Of a DNA stretch of 49,915 bases, positions 30,980 through 38,990 are shown one piece after another. The notes under the pieces were generated by a model that was not told the origin of the DNA, ran no database searches, and saw only the letters and a program-made list of their open reading frames with translations. This DNA is from Clostridium sp. AM30-24 (GTDB lineage: Bacteria > Bacillota > Clostridia > Lachnospirales > Lachnospiraceae). Numbering within the stretch: position 1 is the first letter of the stretch; each line of letters begins with the position of its first letter. The stretch covers positions 855-50,769 of the forward strand of contig NZ_QUJB01000020.1 in NCBI RefSeq assembly GCF_003480435.1, read 5' to 3'. The position numbers and the translations under genes were made by a program.

Positions 30980-31486
30980 TTAGTGGATAAAGCCTTCTGC
31001 CCACTTTTTAAAGTTTGCGAAGTCCTCTTCGTTCGGATGGGAGAGACCTTCATTGTACGTGTCGCGAAGAAGCTTTCCCTTTGCGTCCTCAGGGTCCTTT
31101 TCGAGCATTGCGGCAAATTTATCGGCGACTGCCGGCTGCATTTTTCCCTGGCAGACGAAGCCTGTAAGAACAGTATTGTTTACGGGAATATTTGCCTCTG
31201 CCTGCTTTAAGATCGAGTGGATGTAATCAGGAGCGGCATATCCGGCTGTGCCGAAAAGAGCGATCTTTGTATTCTGAAGGTTTTTTAAGAAGATCCGTGT
31301 CCTGTCATCACAGCTTCCTTTATCGGTCCAGAAACCGGCGAAGATAAGGTCCGCGCCAAGCTCCGGGGAGTAATGGGATGTATCACCGAAATAAACACAG
31401 TGCTCATGCGGAAGGATATCATGGAGACGATCTGCGAGTGCTGCAGTATTTCCGGTCTTACTGGAATAAACGATGGCATATTTCAT
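30980..31486 (-). CDS. Flavodoxin family protein
   Basis: 168 residues. MKYAIVYSSKTGNTAALADR is the first strand and the FMN phosphate loop (S-S-K-T-G-N-T). DLIFAGFWTDKGSCDD and KIALFGTAGYA are the two flavin-stacking loops. It carries electrons at low potential in the cytoplasm. The second ATG of ATGCCAATG is chosen because GTGGAGGAA then sits 8 bp upstream. It starts 15 bp after the FprA stop codon and is surely in its operon, probably as a redox partner or regulator of the flavodiiron protein. Confidence 0.92.
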   Translation of the reverse strand: MKYAIVYSSKTGNTAALADRLHDILPHEHCVYFGDTSHYSPELGADLIFAGFWTDKGSCDDRTRIFLKNLQNTKIALFGTAGYAAPDYIHSILKQAEANIPVNNTVLTGFVCQGKMQPAVADKFAAMLEKDPEDAKGKLLRDTYNEGLSHPNEEDFANFKKWAEGFIH

Positions 31487-31501
31487 TGGCATTTCCTCCA
31501 C

Positions 31502-32704
31502 TTACTGTAATGATGCGGCAATTGCGTCTGCAAGTGCGTCAAGCTCAGCCTCCTGATTGTCTTTCAGGGCAGATTTAATGGTTACATCTGCCTCGAGCAC
31601 ATGGATATTTTTCATTGTACCGAGGATTTCCCCCATCTGTTTTGAGGTGGTTGCCGCCCAGGTTCCGTTCTGGATCAGGGCAGCGGTACGGTTTGTAAGA
31701 CCGTGAGCTGCAAGCTGGTGGAGCAGTGTGTCCATATTGCAGAAGATACCGCCATTGTAGGTGATGGATGCAAAGACAATCGCGGAGGTACGGAACGCGT
31801 CTGCAATGATGTAGGACGGATGGGTCTTGGAAACGTCAAAGACGGAAATATGGCGGATGCCGCGGTCGGCAAGCTTTCCGGCAAGGATATCGGCAGCTTT
31901 TTCCGTATGACCGTAAACAGATCCGTAGGCGATCGTTACAGATTTCTCTTCCGGCGTATAGGAGCTCCATTTGAGGTATTTATCGATGAGCCATGGGAGA
32001 TCTTCTCTCCAGATCACGCTGTGGAGCGGGCAGATCATCCGGATCTCGAGCCCGGCAGCCTTCTTTAAGAGACCCTGTACGGACATGCCGAATTTTCCAA
32101 CGATATTTGTATAATAACGTCTCGCCTCAGAGAGCCAGGCAACCTTATCGTCGATCTCGTCAGCAAAGATATTTCCGTCGACAGCGCCGAAGGAACCGAA
32201 GGCATCAGCGGAGAACAGGATCTTTTCTGTCTTTTCATAGGTAACCATGACCTCCGGCCAGTGCACCATCGGGGCCATCACGAAGGTAAGCTCATGGGAG
32301 CCGAGAGAGATGGTATCTCCCTCTTTTACCAGAATCGCGCGGCTGTCCACATCAAAATCAAAGAACTGTTTCATCATTCCCACAGCCTTTGCGGTGCATA
32401 CGATCTTTGCCTCCGGGTAAACGGCGATCACATCGGCGATGGACGCACAGTGGTCCGGTTCCATGTGGTTTACGATCAGATAGTCCAGAGTGCGGCCCTT
32501 TAAGGCAGCGGTCACATTTTCGAGAAAATCATGGGTGAAGGACGCGTCCACGGTATCGAAGAGTGCTGTCTTCTCGTCAAGAAGAACGTAAGAGTTATAG
32601 GACATTCCTGTAGGAACCGGATAAACATTTTCAAAGAGAGCGATGCGGCGGTCATTGACGCCGACCCAGAAAAGGGAATCTGTAAGCTTTCTTATGTTAT
32701 TCAT
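31502..32704 (-). CDS. fprA: FprA-family A-type flavoprotein (flavodiiron O2/NO reductase)
   Basis: 400 residues. The N-terminal metallo-beta-lactamase-like domain holds the diiron site: H80-M-E82-P-D84-H85 matches H-x-E-x-D-H, followed by APMVHWPEVM (His), SADAFGSFGA (Asp) and CPLHSVIW (His). The C-terminal flavodoxin domain begins SVTIAYGSVYGHTEKAA with the FMN phosphate loop. It ends without a rubredoxin domain. Flavodiiron proteins reduce oxygen to water or NO to N2O and protect anaerobes. RBS AGGAGGTTTC on the minus strand. Co-transcribed with the flavodoxin downstream, and divergent from the feo iron operon. Confidence 0.94.
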   Translation of the reverse strand: MNNIRKLTDSLFWVGVNDRRIALFENVYPVPTGMSYNSYVLLDEKTALFDTVDASFTHDFLENVTAALKGRTLDYLIVNHMEPDHCASIADVIAVYPEAKIVCTAKAVGMMKQFFDFDVDSRAILVKEGDTISLGSHELTFVMAPMVHWPEVMVTYEKTEKILFSADAFGSFGAVDGNIFADEIDDKVAWLSEARRYYTNIVGKFGMSVQGLLKKAAGLEIRMICPLHSVIWREDLPWLIDKYLKWSSYTPEEKSVTIAYGSVYGHTEKAADILAGKLADRGIRHISVFDVSKTHPSYIIADAFRTSAIVFASITYNGGIFCNMDTLLHQLAAHGLTNRTAALIQNGTWAATTSKQMGEILGTMKNIHVLEADVTIKSALKDNQEAELDALADAIAASLQ

Positions 32705-32991
32705 GTTAGAAACCTCCTGATAATAATATTGCTGTGGCGCTTTCGAAATCTGCCAGAACGAGAACGGTGAAATACCGGAAAGGTACTGGCTTTTAAAAGA
32801 GTCACAAAAGGTCGAAAAATAAAATTATCTGGCCTTTATATATCTTAATTGTTGGCGAATTTTGAAGATATAAAAAATAAATTCAGACAAGACAGAAATA
32901 TGGGCGCAGATATACTATCATTCTAAATGGAAAGTCTTTGGAAAGCAAGTAAAACCATCCGGTAAAATCTTAAAAAATTATTAAATACCAG

Positions 32992-33020
32992 TTGACAAGT
33001 GGTGTATGAAGTCATATAAT
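32992..33020 (+). promoter_or_regulatory. feo operon promoter
   Basis: Perfect consensus: TTGACA (32992-32997), 17-bp spacer, TATAAT (33015-33020). Confidence 0.9.
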
Positions 33021-33029
33021 TCATTTGAA

Positions 33030-33048
33030 ATTGATATTCGTTATCAAT
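33030..33048. promoter_or_regulatory. Fur-type box downstream of the feo promoter
   Basis: ATTGATA-TTCGT-TATCAAT is a perfect inverted repeat. Its core TGATATTCGTTATCA fits the 7-1-7 Fur consensus closely. It starts 10 bp after the -10, where a bound repressor blocks RNA polymerase. Iron-dependent repression of feo is the expected result. Confidence 0.8.
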
Positions 33049-33088
33049 ACGACTGTTCCCACAAATGGTTTGGTGAGAGGTGATAGAA

Positions 33089-33265
33089 ATGCTTACAGAT
33101 GTAATTGTTTTGTTGCTGGTTGCCATGGCCGTGATCGGTGTGATAAAGAGCATCCGGAAACAGAAGAAGAGCGGTTCCTGCGGAGGTTGCTGCGGTTCCT
33201 GCTCCGGGTGCAGCGGATGCGGCAGTGTCCATTACGATACAGCTCCGAAAGCTCACAAAGCCTGA
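33089..33265 (+). CDS. FeoB-associated Cys-rich membrane protein
   Basis: 58 residues. One N-terminal membrane segment (LTDVIVLLLVAMAVIGVI) is followed by a basic KSIRKQKKSG and a cysteine cluster CGGCCGSCSGCSGCG. This is the small protein often found at the head of clostridial feo operons; it may handle ferrous iron at the membrane, though its role is unproven. ATG at 33089 with GAGAGGTGA 7 bp upstream is preferred to the GTG at 33080 inside that site. It is first in the feo operon, directly after the Fur-type box. Confidence 0.88.
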   Translation: MLTDVIVLLLVAMAVIGVIKSIRKQKKSGSCGGCCGSCSGCSGCGSVHYDTAPKAHKA

Positions 33266-33293
33266 GCGGATGGGAGTGTAAAGAGGAGGAAAC

Positions 33294-33509
33294 ATGATGC
33301 CAATGACATTTTTACGTGCCGGTGAGACCGGTATGATCCAGCGTGTCGGCGGAGCGGAGGATACAAAGAGATTCCTCGCGAATCTTGGCTTCGTGGACGG
33401 AGCGGCAGTGACAGTGATCTCTGAACTCAACGGAAACCTGATCGTAAACATCAAGGATTCCAGAGTCGCGATCAACAAGGAGATGGCAAAGCACGTTATG
33501 GTGCAGTAG
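33294..33509 (+). CDS. feoA: FeoA family protein
   Basis: 71 residues with the SH3-like FeoA fold: MTFLRAGETGMIQRVGGAED, then RFLANLGFVDGAAVTVISEL and the closing NIKDSRVAINKEMAKHVMV. FeoA is a cytoplasmic accessory of the FeoB ferrous iron channel. RBS AGAGGAGGAAAC precedes the ATG (33294; 33297 also possible). It is the first of two FeoA-type genes here, which share little sequence with each other. Confidence 0.92.
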   Translation: MMPMTFLRAGETGMIQRVGGAEDTKRFLANLGFVDGAAVTVISELNGNLIVNIKDSRVAINKEMAKHVMVQ

Positions 33510-33524
33510 CTGTGAAAAAGGACA

Positions 33525-33539
33525 GTAACTGTTCAGTAG
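33525..33539. repeat. 15-bp intergenic repeat, copy 2
   Basis: Exact copy of GTAACTGTTCAGTAG also found at 29204-29218, here 15 bp after the first feoA stop. Confidence 0.6.
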
Positions 33540-33603
33540 TTTGCATTATCCAGCAAGGAAGTGCAGACTGGGAAGAATGGGCAGTTATGGATGATGAAAG
33601 TTC

Positions 33604-33631
33604 AAGTGGGAGATTTCCCACTTTGCTTTTT
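33604..33631 (+). terminator. Internal terminator or attenuator between the two feoA genes
   Basis: AAGTGGGA (33604-33611), GATT loop, TCCCACTT (33616-33623), then TGCTTTTT. It lies inside the feo operon and would lower expression of the second feoA and feoB relative to the first genes, unless they also have their own promoter. Confidence 0.7.
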
Positions 33632-33755
33632 CCCCAATGGTTAGTATGCACTAATTAGCATCGGCTAATCGAAAACTTTTGGAAAAAATTCACAAAAGGC
33701 AGGGGGAATGGATCCGGACCGCAGGAGCGATCCACAAGGATAGAAAGGAGAAGAC

Positions 33756-33980
33756 ATGACATTACGTGAAGTTCCGGTACATACAACGGTTAAAGTTGTA
33801 AAGATCAACGGAGAGGGCGCATTCCGCCGCAGAATCATGGACATGGGCATTACCAAAAACAGCGAGATCTACGTTCGTAAAGTAGCGCCGCTCGGTGATC
33901 CGGTCGAGATCACGGTCCGTGGATATGAACTGTCTTTGAGAAGAGACGATGCGGAAAGTGTCGAAGTCGTTACAGTTTAA
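33756..33980 (+). CDS. feoA: FeoA family protein (second copy)
   Basis: 74 residues. MTLREVPVHTTVKVVKINGE, then FRRRIMDMGITKNSEIYVRK and DPVEITVRGYELSLRRDDAE: a complete FeoA SH3-like fold, with the RGYELSLR end typical of FeoA copies directly before feoB. RBS AGAAAGGAG. It precedes feoB by 115 bp, and a hairpin lies between it and the first feoA, so the two copies may be expressed at different levels. Confidence 0.93.
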   Translation: MTLREVPVHTTVKVVKINGEGAFRRRIMDMGITKNSEIYVRKVAPLGDPVEITVRGYELSLRRDDAESVEVVTV

Positions 33981-34095
33981 TGGCGGGATAAATGTTTTGC
34001 CTGATGTGTATGCAAAGCATTGGCAAAACCTGGTTGCTGTCCGCCTGGAATGTGGACAGCAGCAACACAAGTGCAGGAAAATAGGAGGATGAAAA

Positions 34096-36279
34096 ATGGC
34101 TATCAAAATCGCATTAGCCGGCAACCCGAACTGTGGTAAGACGACCATGTTCAATGCCCTCACAGGCGCGAATCAGTACGTCGGAAACTGGCCGGGTGTA
34201 ACTGTAGAGAAAAAAGAAGGTAAATTAAAATCTGCCAAGAGCGGTGAAGAGATCATCATCACAGACCTTCCGGGTGTTTACTCCCTTTCTCCGTACACAC
34301 TGGAGGAAGTTGTAAGCCGTGATTACCTCGTTCACGAGAAACCGCAGGCGATCATCAATCTGGTAGATGCGACAAACATTGAGAGAAACTTATATCTGAC
34401 AACCCAGATCCTCGAGATCGGTATTCCGGTCGTGATCGCGTTAAACATGGCTGACCTGCTTGCAAAGAGCGGGGATAAGATCGATGTGAAGAAGCTTTCC
34501 GAGATCTTCGGCTGTGAAGTCGTTGAGACTTCTGCATTAAAGGGCACAGGCCTTAAGGAGGTTGTTGAGAAGGCGATCGAGGCAGCAAAGAAGAACGAGT
34601 GGAAGAACCCGGCCGGCATCTTCTCCGGAAGCGTTGAGAAGGCGATTGAGAAGGTTGAGGAGGCTGTCGGTGATGCTGTGGACGCAGACCAGAAAAGATG
34701 GTTTGCGATCAAGCTTCTTGAGAAGGACAGCAAGGTCATCGAGCAGTTACATCTTCCGGCATCCGCTATGGCAGCGGTCAACACAGAGGTGACCCGTCTT
34801 GAGAAAGAGACCGATGACGATACAGAGAGCATCATCACAGACGAGCGTTATACATACATCGGAAGCGTGATCGACAAGGCCGTTAAGAAATCCGGCAAGA
34901 AGCTCTCCACATCCGATAAGATCGATAAGATCGTTACAAACCGTATTTTAGGTATCCCGATCTTTGCGGCAGTGATGTGGTTCGTTTACTATATCTGTGT
35001 AAGCACACTCGGAACCATGGGTACAGACTGGGCGAATGATACATTCGGCGGCGGCATTCAGGAATGGGCAGGCGCGGCACTCGCGGCAGCAGGCGCAAGC
35101 GACTTCATCCAGAGCCTTGTTGTAGACGGTATCCTTGGCGGACTCTTCGCTGTATTCGGATTCCTCCCGCAGATGGCACTCTTATTCTTAATGCTTTCCA
35201 TCCTTGAGGACTGCGGATACATGGTACGTATCGCATTCGTCATGGACCGTGTATTCCGTCACTTCGGACTTTCCGGTAAGAGCTTCATTCCGCTCCTTAT
35301 CGCATCCGGCTGCGGTATCCCGGGTATCATGGCTTCCAAGACCATCGAAAATGATAACGACAGACGTCTTACCATTATGACAGCCACATTTATTCCGTGC
35401 GGCGCGAAGCTTCCTGTTATTGCTCTGTTAGGCGGCATCATGGTCGGCTGGACATCCGGAGATTACTCCGATGCGGGAAATACAGCATTCTTAATGTACG
35501 CGTTAGGTATCGTTTGCGTCCTTGTCGCAGCGATCATGTTAAAGAAGACAAAGCCGTTCTCCGGCGAGGCAGCTCCGTTCGTTATGGAGTTACCGGCATA
35601 CCACATCCCGTCTGCCAAGACCGTTCTCATGCACACTTGGGAGCGTCTGTGGGGCTTCATTAAGAAAGCCGGAACGATCCTGTTCCTTGCCTGCGTGATC
35701 ATGTGGATCCTCTCCACCTTCGGTTTCGAGAATGGCGCGTTCGGTATGGTAGAAGATACAGAAAACTGCTTCATGGCGATCCTCGGAAGCGCTCTTGCAT
35801 GGATCTTCACTCCTCTCGGATGGGGCAAATGGCAGTGTGTTGCAGCTGCGATCTCCGGATTCTCCGCAAAAGAGGGTATCGTTTCCACAATGGGTGTCCT
35901 TGCAAATGTCAGCGAGGATCTCTCTGAGGAGACAGATGTTGTTGCAGCTGCGATCAGAGACTGGTTCCCGACAATGGCAGCAGCCTTCTCCTTCCTTGTA
36001 TTCAACCTGTTAAACTCCCCGTGTCTGGCGGCGATTTCCACAATGGCCCAGCAGATGCAGTCAAGAAAGTGGTTCTGGTTCGCGATCATTTTCCAGAATG
36101 TATTCGCTTACTGTGTAGCACTGATGTTCTATCAGTTCGGTCTTCTTATGGAAGGCGGTTCCTTCGGAATCGGCACAGCAGCAGCCGTTGTTGTTCTTCT
36201 CGGATTCCTCTACATGCTGTTCCGTCCGGATCCATATAAGAACCAGAAGAAGGCATCCCGCCGTTCTGTAGCAGCTTAA
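34096..36279 (+). CDS. feoB: Ferrous iron transport protein B
   Basis: 727 residues. N-terminal G-protein domain: G1 loop G9-N-P-N-C-G-K-T16, G3 DLPGVYSL, G4 LNMADLL (NxxD). A helical GDI domain follows (about 170-270). The membrane part has paired gate motifs (SGCGIPGIMASKTIENDNDR; FSAKEGIVSTMGVL) and about 10-11 segments ending near residue 710. The tail is short and basic. It imports Fe2+ across the membrane under GTPase control. RBS TAGGAGGATG. Last gene of the Fur-box-controlled feo operon, closed by a strong terminator. Confidence 0.97.
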   Translation: MAIKIALAGNPNCGKTTMFNALTGANQYVGNWPGVTVEKKEGKLKSAKSGEEIIITDLPGVYSLSPYTLEEVVSRDYLVHEKPQAIINLVDATNIERNLYLTTQILEIGIPVVIALNMADLLAKSGDKIDVKKLSEIFGCEVVETSALKGTGLKEVVEKAIEAAKKNEWKNPAGIFSGSVEKAIEKVEEAVGDAVDADQKRWFAIKLLEKDSKVIEQLHLPASAMAAVNTEVTRLEKETDDDTESIITDERYTYIGSVIDKAVKKSGKKLSTSDKIDKIVTNRILGIPIFAAVMWFVYYICVSTLGTMGTDWANDTFGGGIQEWAGAALAAAGASDFIQSLVVDGILGGLFAVFGFLPQMALLFLMLSILEDCGYMVRIAFVMDRVFRHFGLSGKSFIPLLIASGCGIPGIMASKTIENDNDRRLTIMTATFIPCGAKLPVIALLGGIMVGWTSGDYSDAGNTAFLMYALGIVCVLVAAIMLKKTKPFSGEAAPFVMELPAYHIPSAKTVLMHTWERLWGFIKKAGTILFLACVIMWILSTFGFENGAFGMVEDTENCFMAILGSALAWIFTPLGWGKWQCVAAAISGFSAKEGIVSTMGVLANVSEDLSEETDVVAAAIRDWFPTMAAAFSFLVFNLLNSPCLAAISTMAQQMQSRKWFWFAIIFQNVFAYCVALMFYQFGLLMEGGSFGIGTAAAVVVLLGFLYMLFRPDPYKNQKKASRRSVAA

Positions 36280-36318
36280 TTTTAGCAGTATTACTTCATT
36301 ATTCCATAGAAACTCTAT

Positions 36319-36365
36319 AAAAGATCCAGGTCAGAGGCGGACATCGCTTTGTGCCTGGATCTTTT
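36319..36365 (+). terminator. Rho-independent terminator after feoB
   Basis: Perfect 12-bp stem AAAAGATCCAGG (36319-36330) with CCTGGATCTTTT (36354-36365) and T-rich tail. Confidence 0.9.
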
Positions 36366-36456
36366 CTGTTGGAGAACGCATAGCTTATAGAAGGAAGATT
36401 GCGAGAGCCGTGCCGGGATCCGGACGGCCTTCGCGGATCAAAGGAGATAAATAACG

Positions 36457-37245
36457 ATGGAAAATATCGGAAATATTATTCTTGGGATCCTGATCCCGTT
36501 TGCGGGGACGACGCTTGGGGCTGCGTGCGTATATTTTATGAGGAATGGGATCCGGCAGAATGTGGAAAAAGGCCTTCTGGGCTTTGCGTCCGGTGTCATG
36601 GTGGCGGCATCCGTGTGGTCACTTCTGATCCCGTCCATGAATCTTTCCGCGGATCTGGGACGTCTGGCGTTTCTGCCTGCGGTGACCGGATTCTTTTGCG
36701 GCATCCTGTTCCTGCTGTTCCTTGACGGACATGTGCCTCATCTTCACATCGGGTGCGACGAACCGGAAGGTCCGTCCTGCACGTTAAAAAAAAATACGAT
36801 GCTTGTCCTTGCGGTGACTCTTCATAATATTCCGGAAGGAATGGCGGTCGGTGTCATGTTCGCGGGACTTCTTACGGCAAACAGCGGGATCACGTTAGCC
36901 GGTGCGTTTGCCTTGTCCGTCGGGATCGCGATCCAGAACTTCCCGGAGGGGGCGATCATTTCCCTGCCGCTCAAGGGTGAAGGAATGAGCAGCAACCGGG
37001 CATTCTTGTATGGAACGCTTTCCGGCGTTGTAGAGCCTGTCGCGGCGCTTTTGACCGTGCTGCTATACAGGGTCCTCGCTCCGGTCCTGCCGTATCTTCT
37101 CGCCTTCGCTGCAGGTGCCATGATGTACGTGGTCGTGGAGGAGCTGATCCCGGAGACTGCGGAGGGAGAGCACTCGAATATCGGAACCATCGGGTTTGCA
37201 GTCGGGTTTGCCCTGATGATGATGCTTGACGTGGCACTTGGGTGA
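36457..37245 (+). CDS. ZIP family metal transporter
   Basis: 262 residues, eight membrane segments. Binuclear metal-site motifs: LHNIPEG (H123, N124, E127) in TM4 and QNFPEG (N161, E164) in TM5. VVEELIPE (E228/E229) follows in a later segment. A short loop GHVPHLHIGCDEPEG (91-105) between TM3 and TM4 is His/acid-rich and could gather metal. ZIP proteins move Zn2+, Fe2+ or Mn2+ into the cytoplasm. RBS AAAGGAGAT. It has its own transcription unit after feoB; the close placement suggests a role in metal supply. Confidence 0.93.
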   Translation: MENIGNIILGILIPFAGTTLGAACVYFMRNGIRQNVEKGLLGFASGVMVAASVWSLLIPSMNLSADLGRLAFLPAVTGFFCGILFLLFLDGHVPHLHIGCDEPEGPSCTLKKNTMLVLAVTLHNIPEGMAVGVMFAGLLTANSGITLAGAFALSVGIAIQNFPEGAIISLPLKGEGMSSNRAFLYGTLSGVVEPVAALLTVLLYRVLAPVLPYLLAFAAGAMMYVVVEELIPETAEGEHSNIGTIGFAVGFALMMMLDVALG

Positions 37246-37314
37246 TACAATATGGACGATTGAGTGTCATCTGTCTGCCCGCTGTTCGGTGGAAAAAGAC
37301 AGAAAAACAAAAAG

Positions 37315-37367
37315 AAAAGTGGATATCCAGAGTCAGTGATGTGACTCTGGGATATCCACTTTTTATT
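37315..37367. terminator. Strong bidirectional terminator
   Basis: AAAAGTGGATATCC..GAGTCA (from 37315) pairs with TGACTC..GATATCCACTTTT, with a T tail on the plus strand and A/T on the other. It ends the ZIP gene and may also stop transcripts from the convergent trkH operon 170 bp away. Confidence 0.88.
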
Positions 37368-37535
37368 TACGCGAACAACGAGCCAAAGTCCGCGTATGCG
37401 CGAGACCTTGGCGACTGTCACGATAACAAGGGGAAACTCGCGAAGCGTGTTTTCACTTGTTTCCGGCAATCAAATTTTTCAACGAAGATCGATCAAATTG
37501 TCAAAATACATTTATTATCGGAAATGCTTGTATAA

Positions 37536-38978
37536 TTAGAATCTCTTCCACGTACCCCGATAGAAAAGCAGCAGCAGCGGGAACAGCTCAAGACGTCCGG
37601 CAAGCATATCAAAGGTCAGAACCAGCTTGGAGAAGTTGGAGAAGAGCCCGAAGTTCTGGGCCGGGCCTACAAGTTCCAATCCCGGTCCGATGTTGTTTAA
37701 GGTCGCCGCGACGGCGGTAAAGTTTGTCACAAGATCGAAGTTGTCGATGCCGATGAGCAGCACGGAAATAGCGAAGATCAGGATGTATGCCGCCATGAAG
37801 ACATTTACGGAGCGGAGGACCACATGATCCACCGCGCGTCCCTCAAAATGGATCTTGCGGACCTGATTCGGATGGAGACTCTGGGAGAGCTCTTTTGTCA
37901 GGGATCGGAATAACAGCACGACACGGGACACCTTAATGCCGCCGCCGGTACTTCCCGCGCAGGCACCGATAAACATTAAGAGCACCAGGATCGTTTTCGG
38001 GATCGTTGGCCAGAGGTTAAAATCCACGGTGGCGAAGCCGGTGGTCGTGATGATGGAAGCAACCTGAAACGCAACATGGTGGAACGCGAGGAACAGGCTG
38101 TCGAAGAAATCCCGGACGAAAAACGTGATGACAAGGATCGACGCGGCAATGATCCCGAGGTACCATCGCGCCTCCTCGCAGCGCAGTGCTTCCTTCGGCT
38201 TTTTCATATAGAAGAGGAAGTACACGTTAAAGTTGATGCCAAAAAGGATCATAAACACGGTAACTACGCCCTGCAGGTAGGTGGAATAGCTTCCGAAGCT
38301 GTCATTCTTGATACCGAAACCGCCGGTTCCCGCGGTGCCGAAAACGGTACACAGGGAATCAAACACCGGCATCTGTCCCACAAGCAGGAGAACAAACTCC
38401 AGAACCGTCAGGAACAGATAGAGTCCATAGAGGATCTTTGCGGTGGACTGCACCTTCGGGACCAGCTTTGTGACAGAGGGGCCCGGGCTCTCTGCTTTCA
38501 TGAGGTTCATATGATAGCCGCTTCCGGTAAGCGGAAGCAGGCAGAGAAGGAACACGAGAACTCCCATACCGCCGATCCAGTGTGTAAAGCTCCTCCAGAA
38601 CAGGATGCCGTGCTGAAGCGGTTCCACGGCGGGAAGAATACTGGCACCGGTCGTCGTAAATCCAGACACAGTCTCAAACAGGGCATCCACCGGATTTGTG
38701 ATGGATCCGCTTAAGAGGAACGGGATGGAACCCATGATACTCATGACGATCCAGCTTAAGGCAACCGTCACGGAACCTTCCCTTGCGTAGAATACCTTGT
38801 TTTTCGGCTGCTTGCGGACAAGGATCACACCTGGGATCAGGCAGAGGACGATCGTGATGAAGAATGCCAGCGCGCAGCTTTCATGGTAGATCAGGGAGAC
38901 TGCCAGGGATGGCACAAGAAGCGCCGCCTCCACGTCCAGAATCCAGCCGATAATATAAAAGATCATCGAATAATTCAT
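37536..38978 (-). CDS. trkH: Trk-type potassium uptake protein TrkH
   Basis: 480 residues. Four membrane-pore-membrane repeats; pore-loop segments include SGFTTTGASIL, GTAGTGGFGIKNDSF and TTTGFATVDF, and a last segment near NNIGPGLELVG. RSFTHWIGGMGVLVFLL is a well-conserved TrkH stretch. It forms the K+ (or Na+/K+) channel-like subunit. RBS AGGAGCGATT; it starts 12 bp after the trkA stop codon and is certainly co-transcribed. Antisense frames of up to 212 codons over this gene are not real genes. Confidence 0.95.
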   Translation of the reverse strand: MNYSMIFYIIGWILDVEAALLVPSLAVSLIYHESCALAFFITIVLCLIPGVILVRKQPKNKVFYAREGSVTVALSWIVMSIMGSIPFLLSGSITNPVDALFETVSGFTTTGASILPAVEPLQHGILFWRSFTHWIGGMGVLVFLLCLLPLTGSGYHMNLMKAESPGPSVTKLVPKVQSTAKILYGLYLFLTVLEFVLLLVGQMPVFDSLCTVFGTAGTGGFGIKNDSFGSYSTYLQGVVTVFMILFGINFNVYFLFYMKKPKEALRCEEARWYLGIIAASILVITFFVRDFFDSLFLAFHHVAFQVASIITTTGFATVDFNLWPTIPKTILVLLMFIGACAGSTGGGIKVSRVVLLFRSLTKELSQSLHPNQVRKIHFEGRAVDHVVLRSVNVFMAAYILIFAISVLLIGIDNFDLVTNFTAVAATLNNIGPGLELVGPAQNFGLFSNFSKLVLTFDMLAGRLELFPLLLLFYRGTWKRF

Positions 38979-38990
38979 GGAATCGCTCCT

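Larger units (their letters stand above)
32705..33088 (+). other. Divergent fprA/feo control region
   Basis: 384 bp without a gene, AT-rich. The feo promoter and Fur-type box occupy the last 100 bp. No clear promoter could be chosen for the minus-strand fprA operon among several AT-rich -10-like sites. Confidence 0.6.

Noticed and set aside
35463..36089. 208-codon minus-strand frame inside feoB
   Set aside because: Antisense to a fully convincing FeoB membrane domain; no RBS or family motif.
38076..38714. 212-codon plus-strand frame
   Set aside because: Exactly antisense to trkH, no RBS, low-complexity charged composition (HEVHMIAASGKRKQ). A shadow of the real gene.
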